Source of the DNA: DATAAP01 sp041690495
GTDB taxonomy: Bacteria; Pseudomonadota; Alphaproteobacteria; CACIAM-22H2
Assembly (NCBI GenBank): GCA_041690495.1
Contig: JAWLHE010000011.1
Span: 94,526 to 158,525 of the forward strand
DNA: 64,000 nt
Reading direction: 5' to 3'
Of this stretch, positions 45,982-55,184 are shown piece by piece (within the stretch, counting starts at the first letter, position 1; each line of letters begins with the position of its first letter). The notes beneath the pieces are model-generated. The model was not told the DNA's origin. It worked only from the letters and a program-made list of their open reading frames with translations, and searched no databases. The position numbers and the translations under genes are program-made.

Positions 45982-48393
45982 TCAGGCGACGTCGGACGGG
46001 ACTCGAACCTCGATCGCAGCTCCCGGTGCCTCGCGGCGGACCGCCACCCGGCCACCGATCTGCCGGGCCAGCGTCAACACCAGCCGTAAGCCGAATCCCG
46101 CGTTGGCAAGATCGAAGGCCGGCGGCAGGCCCTTGCCGTCATCGGCGACGGTGAGAACGATGTCACCGCCGGGATCATGCGTGCAGCCCATCGTTACCCT
46201 GCCGCGCTGGCCCGGCTCGAAAGCGTGTTTGAGCGCATTCGTGACCAGCTCGTTGGCGATCAGCGCGAGCGGAGTCGCCTTACCGGCCGAGATCAGGCAT
46301 CCCGGCGAACCTTCAACGATGATCTCGGGCTGGTTCTTGCCATCGGACCTGAGACTGTCGCGCAAGGTGCGAAGCACCTCTCCGAAATCGGCCCGCTCGA
46401 GGTCGCCGCTGCTGTAGAAGCTCTGGTGCACCCGTGCGATCGCTTGTATGCGCATCCGCGCATCCTGAAGCGCCTGGCGCGTCTCCGGATCGCGCAGTGA
46501 ATTCCGCTGGAGCCCGAGCATGCTGGAGACGAGCTGAAGATTGTTCTTGATGCGGTGATCGGCCTCGCGAAGCAATGCCTGGTTCCGTTCGGCAGCGCGC
46601 CGGAGCGCCGCCTCTATGCGCTTGCGATCGGTCAGGTCCATCGCCACACCGATCATCCGCGTCGCCCTTCCGTCCGGCGCCCGCATGATCAGGCCGCGAT
46701 CGAGCACGTCCGCCCATGAGCCATTCGCGCGCCGAAAACGATACTCCGCGTCCCAGGATTCGACCGTGCCGTCGATTGCAGCCCTGAGTGCCTCCAGGAC
46801 GCGCGTGCGATCGTCCGGGTGCAGCCTGTCGGCCCACCAGTCGAACGTGACGGTCTCCTCAGCGTAGCCGAACAGCGTTTGAGCCGCATCATTGGCCTGA
46901 ATCCGATTCGTTTCGATGTCCCAGTCCCAGATCATGTCTTTCGTTGCGCACACCGCCAGCCGGTACCGTTCTTCGGCCTGGCGCAGGGCCTCCTCTGCCT
47001 GCTTGCGCAAGGTAAGATCGCGCACGACAATGACGCGCATCGAGCGGCTTTCATAGTCTATGCCATGCGCATACACCTCGATGGGAAAGTACGAGCCGTC
47101 CTTGCGCAGTCCGATACTCTCATAGGGTCCCTCGCTTTCCGCCGCAATTCTTGCGCGGACCTCCGCATGCGCTTCGGGCGCAATGAAGGCCATCAACGGC
47201 CGGCCGATCGCCTCACCCGGCTGGTAGCCGAACATCACGGAAGCGAGGTCATTCGCCTCGAAGATCCGCTCGCCGTCATGAATCGCGATCCCTTCCCGGG
47301 TCAGGTCGGCCAGGCGATGATACCGCATCTCGCTCGCGCGCAGTTCTTCCTCGCGGCTGGCTAGTTTCCGCGCCGCGTCGCCGAAGGCCCGGCAGAGAGC
47401 GCCGAATTCTCCAGGTTCGCTTGGGGCGGCCTGCTGGTAGCGCCCCAGGCCGAGATCGTGGGCGAACCCGACCAGCCGCCGGACCGGCTGGCGAATGAGG
47501 CGATCGCCCACGATCCAAGCCAGTACAAGTGCGACCAGCCCGGCGGCGGCGGCCACGACGAGCCCTCGACGCGAGGCCGCCTCGATGTCCCGTACGCCTT
47601 GCGCGGTACCTATACCGGCCGCGACGAAGAGCCGGGCAAGCGAGGCATTCGGAGGAACGTAACCGTAGGCGCGGCGAACACCGTTCATGTCTACCGCGGT
47701 CGTCGTGCCTGGAGCGCCAGCCTCGGTGAATGGCCGCCAAGCCGGACCGATCGGCTGGCCGAGCCATTGTCCCGGGTCGGAACTTCGCACCAGAATCGTT
47801 CCTTGGCGGTCGGCAACCAAGAGGATGCAGTCGGCTGGACGCGCCTTCTGTTCGAGCTGCCGCCCTAGCCAGTCGATCCTGAGCCCCGCCATAAATGCGC
47901 CGCGGACCTGCCCATCGGCGGCGCGTATGGCCGCGGCGAATGGCAGAATCCCAATGCCAGTCCCCTGTCCGCTCAGGAAGCCGCCGATGGCGAAGCTGGC
48001 ACCGGCGAGCGCATCCTGCAGATAAGGGCGGTCGGTCACCGCCAGATCGGACAGATCGGGCGCGCTTGCGCAGGCAGCGCGACCGGTGCGATCCACGACC
48101 GCAAGCTGCGCATAACCGGGATGGATGTCAGCAAGTTTGGTCAGGTAAGGACCGCAACCCGACCAGTCCGCCGCCTGGATGGGTGGCGCTTGCGCGACAA
48201 CGAGGAGGAAGCTGCGAACACCCTCGACTATGCGTTCGAGTTCGTCGGCCGTGACTTTGGCATAGATGAGCGCCTCTTGCCGAAGTTGCTCCTCCCGCGC
48301 CGCGCGCAGGACATGCTCATTGTAGAGCAATATCGCGAACGACGGCAGTACGGCGACGAGGATGAGCGCCAGAAGGCGCGCCAATATCGTCAT
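45982..48393 (-). CDS. Sensor histidine kinase with PAS domains, HisKA_2 type
   Basis: An 803-residue membrane sensor kinase. The first membrane segment (residues 5-25) is followed by a large periplasmic sensor domain with Cache-like look (DLAVTDRPYLQDALAGASFAIGGFLSG) and a second segment near 275-290, then a HAMP-like linker (RQPVRRLVGFAHDLG), two PAS/PAC segments, and a HisKA_2 domain with EADHRIKNNLQLVSSMLGLQRNSL as phosphoacceptor region and a HATPase_c domain (ELVTNALKHAFEPGQRG, VADDGKGLPPAFD, FGLRLV). HisKA_2 kinases are abundant in Alphaproteobacteria. No response-regulator gene is adjacent; it could respond to a periplasmic signal linked to the sox unit, as inference. Confidence 0.9.
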   Translation of the reverse strand: MTILARLLALILVAVLPSFAILLYNEHVLRAAREEQLRQEALIYAKVTADELERIVEGVRSFLLVVAQAPPIQAADWSGCGPYLTKLADIHPGYAQLAVVDRTGRAACASAPDLSDLAVTDRPYLQDALAGASFAIGGFLSGQGTGIGILPFAAAIRAADGQVRGAFMAGLRIDWLGRQLEQKARPADCILLVADRQGTILVRSSDPGQWLGQPIGPAWRPFTEAGAPGTTTAVDMNGVRRAYGYVPPNASLARLFVAAGIGTAQGVRDIEAASRRGLVVAAAAGLVALVLAWIVGDRLIRQPVRRLVGFAHDLGLGRYQQAAPSEPGEFGALCRAFGDAARKLASREEELRASEMRYHRLADLTREGIAIHDGERIFEANDLASVMFGYQPGEAIGRPLMAFIAPEAHAEVRARIAAESEGPYESIGLRKDGSYFPIEVYAHGIDYESRSMRVIVVRDLTLRKQAEEALRQAEERYRLAVCATKDMIWDWDIETNRIQANDAAQTLFGYAEETVTFDWWADRLHPDDRTRVLEALRAAIDGTVESWDAEYRFRRANGSWADVLDRGLIMRAPDGRATRMIGVAMDLTDRKRIEAALRRAAERNQALLREADHRIKNNLQLVSSMLGLQRNSLRDPETRQALQDARMRIQAIARVHQSFYSSGDLERADFGEVLRTLRDSLRSDGKNQPEIIVEGSPGCLISAGKATPLALIANELVTNALKHAFEPGQRGRVTMGCTHDPGGDIVLTVADDGKGLPPAFDLANAGFGLRLVLTLARQIGGRVAVRREAPGAAIEVRVPSDVA

Positions 48394-48536
48394 GACTTCC
48401 CGCGGACATAACGCGCCCGGGAGATGATCGGTCCGCAGCGCCGCGAGGCGAAGCTCGCTTCTGCGTCCCTAGCCGGTCCGACTCCGTTACCGTTCCACGG
48501 TGCGGAGATACCGCGCGAAGGCGCTGCGGTGGAAAC

Positions 48537-49205
48537 CTACCGCCCAACCCTAGCATCCGCAGCGTGTAAGTCCGGCGCGCGCCGCGTGTCATGCCGGGAC
48601 GGCCGGCGCGTTGCCGTCGCGGGAGGCTCACCGCGCAGCATTGCCCGCTTGAGCGCGCTGCTCTCCGTCGCCAGCACCTCGACCCGGACGCGCGCCGTCC
48701 CCTGGCGCTCGAAACCGAGATCCTGGGCAGCGCGACGCGACACGTCGATGATGCGGCCGGCGACAAACGGACCACGGTCATTGACCCGCAGCACAACGGA
48801 TCGCCCGTTCTCGAGATTGATGACGTTGACGACGCTGGGCATCGGCAACGTGGGATGCGCAGCCGAGAGCGCATACATGTCGTAGACCTCGCCGTTCGCC
48901 GTTGGCCGCCCGTGAAAGTCCAGGCCATGTGCCTCGCCGCCATAGAACGAGGCGACTCCGACCGCGCCATAGGCGAGATCCTCGGCGGGACGATACCACA
49001 TGCCGTTGATCCGGTAGGGCGCACCCACCTTGTAATGCGGCCGGACCGCCTGAATGTCGCCGTCCCACCACCGGCGCAGGGCTTCCGTGCCGAAGACGAC
49101 CAGTGCGATCGTTAGGACGGGCGCGAGCAGCAAGACGCGTTCCGCGCAAGGTTTGCGCCATTGTCCCGGCTTCGTCTTGGAGGTGGTGCAGCGGACGGTC
49201 GCCAT
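48537..49205 (-). CDS. RlpA-like (double-psi beta-barrel) envelope protein
   Basis: A 222-residue protein with an N-terminal membrane segment (VLLLAPVLTIALVVFG) and a double-psi beta-barrel domain of the RlpA type: GVASFYGGEAHGLDFHGRPTANGEVYDMYALSAAHPTLPMPSVVNVINLENGRSVVLRVNDRGPFVAGRIIDVSRRAAQDLG, including the catalytic-type Asp region NDRGPF. RlpA proteins are lytic transglycosylases or septal-ring envelope proteins acting on peptidoglycan. The start is uncertain: MATVRC at 49205 or a farther in-frame start at 49298. It has no C-terminal SPOR domain. Confidence 0.83.
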   Translation of the reverse strand: MATVRCTTSKTKPGQWRKPCAERVLLLAPVLTIALVVFGTEALRRWWDGDIQAVRPHYKVGAPYRINGMWYRPAEDLAYGAVGVASFYGGEAHGLDFHGRPTANGEVYDMYALSAAHPTLPMPSVVNVINLENGRSVVLRVNDRGPFVAGRIIDVSRRAAQDLGFERQGTARVRVEVLATESSALKRAMLRGEPPATATRRPSRHDTRRAPDLHAADARVGR

Positions 49206-49346
49206 GCGGGCGAGAGGAATGCGTCTTGTCCGGTTCCGGGTCAAGACGGATTCCTGCAACAAGAATCGGGCGGAAGCGTGGCGCCTCTGTCCACCCAACC
49301 GCCATATGTGCGCCGCCCGCGCCAGGCTCAGGCGTTCGATCGGACG

Positions 49347-49541
49347 TCAGATCTGCCGCGACGCGCCATCGATCTGGTCGAAGTGGCGCTTGATCAGCCA
49401 GAAATTCATGAACACCGCGAACCCGGCCAGCAGCAGGCCGAATATCTGGATGCCTGCATCGCCACGTGAAGCCATGAACAGGCCAAGCAAACCTGCGGCT
49501 GTGGCTGCGGCTCCTACGAGAATTTTCACTCCTTCGTCCAT
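49347..49541 (-). CDS. Small two-helix membrane protein next to ccoS
   Basis: A 64-residue protein with two hydrophobic helices (residues about 6-22 and 31-50). Its start, with AGAGGTGAG upstream, overlaps the end of ccoS by 16 bp, implying that it is the last gene of the cco assembly operon. Function unknown; it could be an extra oxidase-assembly or stress membrane protein. Not a recognised family. Confidence 0.6.
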   Translation of the reverse strand: MDEGVKILVGAAATAAGLLGLFMASRGDAGIQIFGLLLAGFAVFMNFWLIKRHFDQIDGASRQI

Positions 49542-49735
49542 GGCTCACCTCTACGTGACTGGTTGATCGGGACGGCCGCGCCGTGACGCCGCGGAACATC
49601 GTCATCGAAAAGTATCCGGCTGGCCGCCCCGTCGAGGTCGTCGAACTGCCCGTTACGCATCGACCAGAGAAATCCCGCGAGGCCGATCAGGCCAAGCAGC
49701 AGGGCAACGGGAATGAGCACGAGCAGCGCGGTCAC
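49526..49735 (-). CDS. ccoS: cbb3 oxidase maturation protein CcoS
   Basis: A 69-residue CcoS/FixS: a single N-terminal helix (TALLVLIPVALLLGLIGLAGFLWSMRNGQFDDLDGAASRILFDDD). The motif WSMRNGQFDDLDGAA.RILFD is diagnostic. It is needed for cofactor insertion in the cbb3 oxidase. Its ATG overlaps the ccoI stop as ATGA. Confidence 0.95.
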   Translation of the reverse strand: MTALLVLIPVALLLGLIGLAGFLWSMRNGQFDDLDGAASRILFDDDVPRRHGAAVPINQSRRGEPWTKE

Positions 49736-52131
49736 CGCGGCCTCCCGCGGTGCTGCAGCCGGAGCGCGTTCACGATCACCAGGACGGACGACGACGACAT
49801 CGCGAGCGCCGCGATCAGCGGTGTGACCAAGCCGGCCATCGCCAGCGGCACCGCAGCGACGTTGTAAAGGATGGCCAGCGCAAGATTCTGGACGACCAAG
49901 CGTCCGCTCCGCCGCGCCACGTCGATAATCTCGAGAACTGTGACGAGGCGATCGCCCTGAAACACCGCGTCGGCCACGGTCTGGCTGACATCGGCGCCGG
50001 TCGCCGGTGACAGTGAAACGCTGGCGGCGGCAAGTGCAGGCGCGTCGTTAAGACCATCCCCGACCATGAGAACGCGCCGGCCCGACCGCGCGAGCTCCTC
50101 CAGGTAGGCACATTTGCGTGCCGGATCGCAGCCGGAGCTCCAGTTCTCAATCCCCGTCGCCCGCGCGACCGCCGCCACGACCGGCGCGCGGTCTCCCGAC
50201 AGAAGCTCCACGCGCAACCCATCGCGTTTAAGCTGCGCGATAACCGCGGCCGCATCCGGCCGCAGCCGGTCGGAGAATGCGAAGCGCACCGGCGCGCGGC
50301 CGGGTCTTGCGAGCCATAGCTCCGGCCCGTGCCCGTCTGCCACGTCTTCTTCCCCGACGCCGCAGAAGGCGCGGCTGCCAAGGCGGACCGTCTCGCCATC
50401 GCGCGTCACGGAAAGCCCGCTGCCGGGATGCTCGACGACGTCCGGCAACGGCGCCGCACCGGGACACGCACGAACCAGGGCGCGAGCGAGCGGGTGCCGG
50501 CTCGAACCTGCGATCGACGCCGCGAGCCGCAAATCCTCGTCCTCGGCGGCAGCGTCCGGGACCAGATCGAGCTCACCAAGGGTCAATGTGCCGGTCTTGT
50601 CGAACACGACCGTGTCGATCGAGGCGAGGCGCTCGAGCGCCGTAGGGCTCTTGAGCAGGATGCCCGAGCGCGACAGCCGACTGCTGGCGACAACCTGCAC
50701 CACCGGGACCGCAAGCGCCAGTGCGCAGGGACAGGTGATGATCAGGACAGCGACCGCATTGAGCAATGCCGGCTGCCAGCCTATGCCGCCGAATGCGAAC
50801 CAGCCGAGGAACGTCGCCGCTGCCAGCGCGTGCACGACGGGCGCGTAGCGCTGCGCCACGCGATCGGCAAGTGCCACGAACCGCGTCCGCCCGCGCTCAG
50901 CCGTCTCCATCAGCCGCACGATCTCGGCCAGCAAGGTCCGTTCCCCGCTGGCAGTAACGCGGACGCGCAGCGGCGCCGTCAGATTGACCATGCCGGCGAA
51001 TACATCCGTGCCGCCGCGGGCCGCCATCGGCACGCTCTCGCCGGTGACGAGGCTGGTATCGATGTCCGATCTTCCATGAAGAATGCGGCCATCGACCGCG
51101 ACGCGCTCGCCCGCGGCGATCAGCACGACTTCGCCGGACTGCACGTCCCCCGGCACCCTCAGTGCGGTCGTGCCGTCTTCATTGACAACCGTGACCGGCG
51201 CCGCGCCGAGCATGAGAAGGTGGCTGACCGCGGCTCGTGCCCGTCCCCGCGCACGAACATCGAGATAGCGCCCGATCAGCAGGAAGAAGAGAAGAGTGAC
51301 GGCAGAATCGAAGTAGGCGTGGCTGCCGGAGGCGGCCGTTTCGAACAGGCTGATCGCTGCCACAAGGATGACGCCGATCGAGATCGGCACGTCCATGTTG
51401 GCGCGGCGGGTTGCGAGCGCAGCGATCGCCGACCTGAAGAACGGCCGTCCGGAATAGGCGACAGCAGGCAACGCGATCAGCGCCGATATCCAATGCATCA
51501 GATCGCGGGTCGCCGGGCCCATCCCCTCGGCATGGCCGGTCCAGACCGACACGGACAACAGCATGATATTCCCCGCGGCGAAGCCCGCGACCGCCAGCGC
51601 GCGAAGCAGCTCGCGTTCGGCTGCGGCATTCGCATCGACAGCCAGACGAGCATCGAACGGCACGACGCGGAATCCAAGGGCGGTCACCAGGCCGACATAA
51701 CGCGCCGCCTCGGAGGCCGGACCGGCCCATCGCAAGGTGAGCCTGCGCGAACTGAAATTGACACGGCCATCGGTCAACGCCGGCTCGCGCGCAAGAACCG
51801 ATTCGATGAGCCAAACGCAGGCAGCGCATGTCAGACCGTCGACCAGCAGTGAGAGCATCGATCGTCCGGCCTCGTCGGTGACGACAAACTTCGTATAATC
51901 CGTTGCCGGCGCCCCGGAAGGCCGCAGCGGCTGCGCCTCCGGATCGAGCACCCGATGATCATAGAACTGCTGGAAGCCCAGGTCGTTTATCAGCCGGTAC
52001 GCGGCCGCGCAGCCGATGCAGCAGAACCTGTCGCCGGCCGCCGATGTCGTGGCACCGCAATGCGCGCAGGCCGCGAGCGCCGCCGCGCGCGACGATGCGA
52101 CCGGGCCGAGCCGCGCGGCGATGGTGCTCAT
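49732..52131 (-). CDS. ccoI: Copper-transporting P-type ATPase CcoI/FixI
   Basis: A 799-residue P1B-ATPase that supplies copper for the cbb3 oxidase. The N-terminus has a Cys-rich zinc-finger-like start (CAHCGATTSAAGDRFCCIGCAAAY), then a heavy-metal domain with DGLTCAACVWLIE, membrane CPC motif ITCPCALALAVPVV, phosphorylation site DKTGTLTLGELDL, and hinge GDGLNDAPAL. The ATG at 52131 overlaps the ccoH stop. This is the FixI/CopA2 type, which exports Cu(I) to the periplasm for oxidase assembly rather than for copper resistance. Confidence 0.94.
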   Translation of the reverse strand: MSTIAARLGPVASSRAAALAACAHCGATTSAAGDRFCCIGCAAAYRLINDLGFQQFYDHRVLDPEAQPLRPSGAPATDYTKFVVTDEAGRSMLSLLVDGLTCAACVWLIESVLAREPALTDGRVNFSSRRLTLRWAGPASEAARYVGLVTALGFRVVPFDARLAVDANAAAERELLRALAVAGFAAGNIMLLSVSVWTGHAEGMGPATRDLMHWISALIALPAVAYSGRPFFRSAIAALATRRANMDVPISIGVILVAAISLFETAASGSHAYFDSAVTLLFFLLIGRYLDVRARGRARAAVSHLLMLGAAPVTVVNEDGTTALRVPGDVQSGEVVLIAAGERVAVDGRILHGRSDIDTSLVTGESVPMAARGGTDVFAGMVNLTAPLRVRVTASGERTLLAEIVRLMETAERGRTRFVALADRVAQRYAPVVHALAAATFLGWFAFGGIGWQPALLNAVAVLIITCPCALALAVPVVQVVASSRLSRSGILLKSPTALERLASIDTVVFDKTGTLTLGELDLVPDAAAEDEDLRLAASIAGSSRHPLARALVRACPGAAPLPDVVEHPGSGLSVTRDGETVRLGSRAFCGVGEEDVADGHGPELWLARPGRAPVRFAFSDRLRPDAAAVIAQLKRDGLRVELLSGDRAPVVAAVARATGIENWSSGCDPARKCAYLEELARSGRRVLMVGDGLNDAPALAAASVSLSPATGADVSQTVADAVFQGDRLVTVLEIIDVARRSGRLVVQNLALAILYNVAAVPLAMAGLVTPLIAALAMSSSSVLVIVNALRLQHRGRPR

Positions 52132-52640
52132 CGCACCACCGCGCGGCGGGTGAAGTGAGCGGTTTCCCCCGCCCACTCAACAGCGATGCGAAAGTCCCAC
52201 AATCCCGCCTTCGGCAGGCCCGCCAGCGCACCCGCGTAGCGACCGTTGCCGGCATAGTGCATCGCGACGGAGATCGGCGGCATCGCCTCGAGCGGCCGCT
52301 GCGCCATCACCGATACCTGTCCCGCCAGCGGCGCGCCTTTGGCGTCCAGCACCTCGATCACAAGCGTGCCGCGCCCGTCGGGCTCCGGCCGGTGGAGAGC
52401 CTCCACGGTCCAGCCGAGCGCAGTTTCCCGTGCCGCCGCCGCAAGCACGCGGTTGTAACCCAGGCCACGCTCATAGGCGCGGCTGCTAACGGTCCCGCCC
52501 CATGAACTGAAGGCGAAGAAGATCAGCACGGCGTTGACGGCGACAACGCTTATCATTCCGCCAACGAAGATCCACGGGATCCAGCGTCCGTTGGCGGCGA
52601 AGCGGCGACCGGCTGGGATCGAGGGAAACGCGCGGGCCAT
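52128..52640 (-). CDS. ccoH: cbb3 oxidase assembly protein CcoH/FixH
   Basis: A 170-residue FixH with one N-terminal membrane helix (WIPWIFVGGMISVVAVNAVLIFFAFSSWGG) and a periplasmic domain containing the ARAYERGLGYNRVLAA-like segment SRAYERGLGYNRVLAAAARE and GWTVEAL. Needed for cbb3 oxidase assembly or stability. It lies between ccoG (6-bp gap) and ccoI (ATGA overlap). Confidence 0.93.
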   Translation of the reverse strand: MARAFPSIPAGRRFAANGRWIPWIFVGGMISVVAVNAVLIFFAFSSWGGTVSSRAYERGLGYNRVLAAAARETALGWTVEALHRPEPDGRGTLVIEVLDAKGAPLAGQVSVMAQRPLEAMPPISVAMHYAGNGRYAGALAGLPKAGLWDFRIAVEWAGETAHFTRRAVVR

Positions 52641-52646
52641 GGTGGC

Positions 52647-54128
52647 CTATTGCCCCGAACCGAGGAACACGGAGCTGTAGGTCGCGCGCTCGCCGGTGGT
52701 CTGCTCGCGGACCGTGAAGACGATCGGCATGGAGCCGTCTTCGAGCGCGGCCTGCGGCGCCGCGATATAAACCCGATAGCTCGCGACCGAGTCCGGTTTT
52801 GCTGCGAGATCGACGGTATCCGATCCCGCCGCGTCGGCGTGGCCGACCACGTTCAGCGTCGCGCCGGGGAGCCCGGTCACCTCGAGTTCGTAGCGCCGCT
52901 CCTCGCGGGCCTTGTTGAGAATTTTTATCGTATAGCCGTTGCGGATGGAGCCGTCCGAAAGCGTCACGAACAGCGGTGCCCGGTCGCGCTGCACGTTCAG
53001 CTCAACGGTGTCGCGGGTCAGGAACGCGCCGAGCATCACGAGGCCGACAGCGGCCAGCAGGCTCGAGTAAATGATCACCCTGGGACGGAGGAGACGATAA
53101 GCCGAGGGTTTCCCGGCTGCCAGCGCCTGCTGGTTTGCGAACGTATCGAAGGTGATCAGGCCCTGCGGTCGCCCCACCTTGCCCATCACGGAGTCGCATG
53201 CATCAATGCACAGCCCGCAACCGATGCATTCGAGCTGCTGCCCGTCGCGAATATCGATTCCGGTAGGGCATACGGCGATGCATTGTCGGCAGTCGACGCA
53301 ATCGCCGCGGCCATCCCAGCTCTGGCCGGCCTTGTGCTTGCCGCGCGGATCGCCGCGCCAGTTCTGGTAGGTGACGATCAACGTGTTCTCGTCGAACATC
53401 GCGGCCTGGAAGCGCGGCCACGGGCACATATAGGTGCAGACCTGCTCGCGCGCCCACCCGGCAAGCGTATACGTCGTCGCCGTGAAGAGCCCGATGAAGA
53501 AGTACATCTCGACGGAGGCGCCGCCGGTGAGAATCGCTTGCAGCGCGGTCGGCGCGTCGGCGAAGTAGAACACCCAGGCGCCGCCCGTCAGCAACGCAAT
53601 CATCAACCATGCCGCGTGCTTTGCGATCTTCCTGGCCGCCTTTGCTGCCGAGAGGTCCTGCTGATCGAGCTTCATGCGCGCGTTGCGGTCGCCTTCGATC
53701 ATCCGCTCGACCCACAGAAACAGGTCGGTCCAGACGGTTTGAGGACACGCATAGCCGCACCACACGCGACCGAACAGACTGGTGGCGAGGAAGAGGCCGA
53801 CCGCGGCAAGGATGAGCAGGCCGGTCAGGTAGTAGATCTCCTGCGGCCAGATCTCGATGCCGAAAAAATAGGCTCGCGTCCCGGAGAGATCGATCAGGAT
53901 CGCCTGGTCAGGCGCGCCGGCGCCGCGGTCCCAGCGCAGCCACGGCGCCGTGTAATAGATCGCTAGGCAGACCGCGAGCACCGCCCACTTGATACGGCGG
54001 AAGAATCCGGCGACCGCCTTTGGATAGACCTTGATGCGGCTCGCGTAGAGCGGCACCGACGCGCGCTGGACGCGTGTCGAAACCGGTTCGTCGGGCCGTA
54101 ACCCTTCTGGTGCCATGTCCAATGGCAT
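52647..54128 (-). CDS. ccoG: cbb3 oxidase accessory ferredoxin CcoG/FixG
   Basis: A 493-residue membrane-bound polyferredoxin. Several helices near residues 50-70, 90-110 and 160-210 are followed by two 4Fe-4S sets: CVDCRQCIAVCP and CIGCGLCIDACD. The C-terminal domain is an Ig-like periplasmic fold (RDTVELNVQRDRAPLFVTLSDGSIRNGYTIKILNK). CcoG is a reductase for copper delivery in cbb3 assembly. It lies 15 bp after ccoP. Confidence 0.95.
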   Translation of the reverse strand: MPLDMAPEGLRPDEPVSTRVQRASVPLYASRIKVYPKAVAGFFRRIKWAVLAVCLAIYYTAPWLRWDRGAGAPDQAILIDLSGTRAYFFGIEIWPQEIYYLTGLLILAAVGLFLATSLFGRVWCGYACPQTVWTDLFLWVERMIEGDRNARMKLDQQDLSAAKAARKIAKHAAWLMIALLTGGAWVFYFADAPTALQAILTGGASVEMYFFIGLFTATTYTLAGWAREQVCTYMCPWPRFQAAMFDENTLIVTYQNWRGDPRGKHKAGQSWDGRGDCVDCRQCIAVCPTGIDIRDGQQLECIGCGLCIDACDSVMGKVGRPQGLITFDTFANQQALAAGKPSAYRLLRPRVIIYSSLLAAVGLVMLGAFLTRDTVELNVQRDRAPLFVTLSDGSIRNGYTIKILNKAREERRYELEVTGLPGATLNVVGHADAAGSDTVDLAAKPDSVASYRVYIAAPQAALEDGSMPIVFTVREQTTGERATYSSVFLGSGQ

Positions 54129-54143
54129 TCCCCTCGCCTCGCG

Positions 54144-55013
54144 CTACTTGCCGCCGCCCAGCGAATGCACGTAGATGGTCAGCATCTTGATGGTCGCGTC
54201 GTCGAGACGCCCCGACCAGGCCGGCATGGAGCCGGCGCGCGCATTGGTAATGCTCTCGGTCACCGCAAGCCTGCTGCCGCCATAGAGCCAGATCTTGTCA
54301 GCGAGGTTCGGCGCGCCGAGCTCCTGGTTGCCCTCGCCCTTCTCGCCATGGCACGCCGCGCAGTTCTCCGCGAAGAGCGGGGCGCCGCGGCCCGCCGCCG
54401 CTGCGTCGGCCGGCATCGCGGAGAGAGAGAGGACGTACTCGGCGATATCCGCGATTTCGGTCCGTTTCAGTATCCCGTCGACGCCGAAGCGCGGCATCTG
54501 CGACTGACGAGAGTCTGTATCCGCATTGCGGACACCGTGCCGGATCGTCTGCCAGATCGCGTCGCGGCTGCCGCCCCACAGCCAATCGTCGTCTGCAAGA
54601 CTCGGAAATCCGGTGGCGCCGGCCCCGCCTGACCCATGGCATGCGGCGCAGTTCTCCGCGAATACCGCACGGCCGCCGGCGATCGCGAAGTTCAGCAGAT
54701 CGGCTTGGCCCTCGATTTTCTCGAGCGACGCGGCGCGGATGCGCTCGACGAACGGCGCTCGCTCGGCCGTCTGCGCCGCAAGCTGCTCACGGATCTCGAC
54801 GCGGCTCGAATAACCAAGCAGGCCCCCGGTGTGCGAGGACAGGCTCGGCCACGCCGGATAGAAGACGTAATACACAAGCGACCAGGCGATGCATGCGTAG
54901 AACACATAAAGCCACCATTTCGGCAGCGGCGTATCGAGTTCCTTGATGCCGTCCCATTCGTGCCCGGTGGTGTCCGTGCCGGTGATGAGATCTTTCTCGA
55001 TTTTGGTTGGCAT
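54144..55013 (-). CDS. ccoP: cbb3 oxidase diheme subunit CcoP/FixP
   Basis: A 289-residue CcoP with an N-terminal block HEWDGIKELDTPLPKWWLYVFYACIAWSLVYYVFYPAWP (membrane helix) and two c-type haem sites, each CAACHG, in the order expected: NCAACHGSGGAGATG and NCAACHGEKGEGNQ. Distal Met residues lie in QMPRFG and SMPAW. It passes electrons from soluble cytochromes to CcoO/N. The ATG at 55013 is chosen because it gives the family N-terminus. Confidence 0.95.
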   Translation of the reverse strand: MPTKIEKDLITGTDTTGHEWDGIKELDTPLPKWWLYVFYACIAWSLVYYVFYPAWPSLSSHTGGLLGYSSRVEIREQLAAQTAERAPFVERIRAASLEKIEGQADLLNFAIAGGRAVFAENCAACHGSGGAGATGFPSLADDDWLWGGSRDAIWQTIRHGVRNADTDSRQSQMPRFGVDGILKRTEIADIAEYVLSLSAMPADAAAAGRGAPLFAENCAACHGEKGEGNQELGAPNLADKIWLYGGSRLAVTESITNARAGSMPAWSGRLDDATIKMLTIYVHSLGGGK

Positions 55014-55023
55014 GATTGACGTC

Positions 55024-55176
55024 CTACTCCTCGCCGCGCAACGGTATGCGCCCGAGCTCCTCGAGTTTTCGGCGGCGCGACGGCCAGAAGGCCCACGCCA
55101 CAATGCCGATGAACAGCACCGTGAACCACACGACCCAGGCGCTGCGGAGCAGCGGATATATTTCGAGCCAGTCCAT
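55024..55176 (-). CDS. ccoQ: cbb3 oxidase small subunit CcoQ
   Basis: A 50-residue protein with one membrane helix (SAWVVWFTVLFIGIVAWAFWPSRRRKLEELGRIPL) between ccoO and ccoP. The size, position and WPSRR.K.EELG-type tail are those of CcoQ/FixQ, which stabilises the CcoNOP core. It is too small for many automatic searches. Gap to ccoO is 8 bp, to ccoP 10 bp. Confidence 0.92.
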   Translation of the reverse strand: MDWLEIYPLLRSAWVVWFTVLFIGIVAWAFWPSRRRKLEELGRIPLRGEE

Positions 55177-55184
55177 CTGTGCTC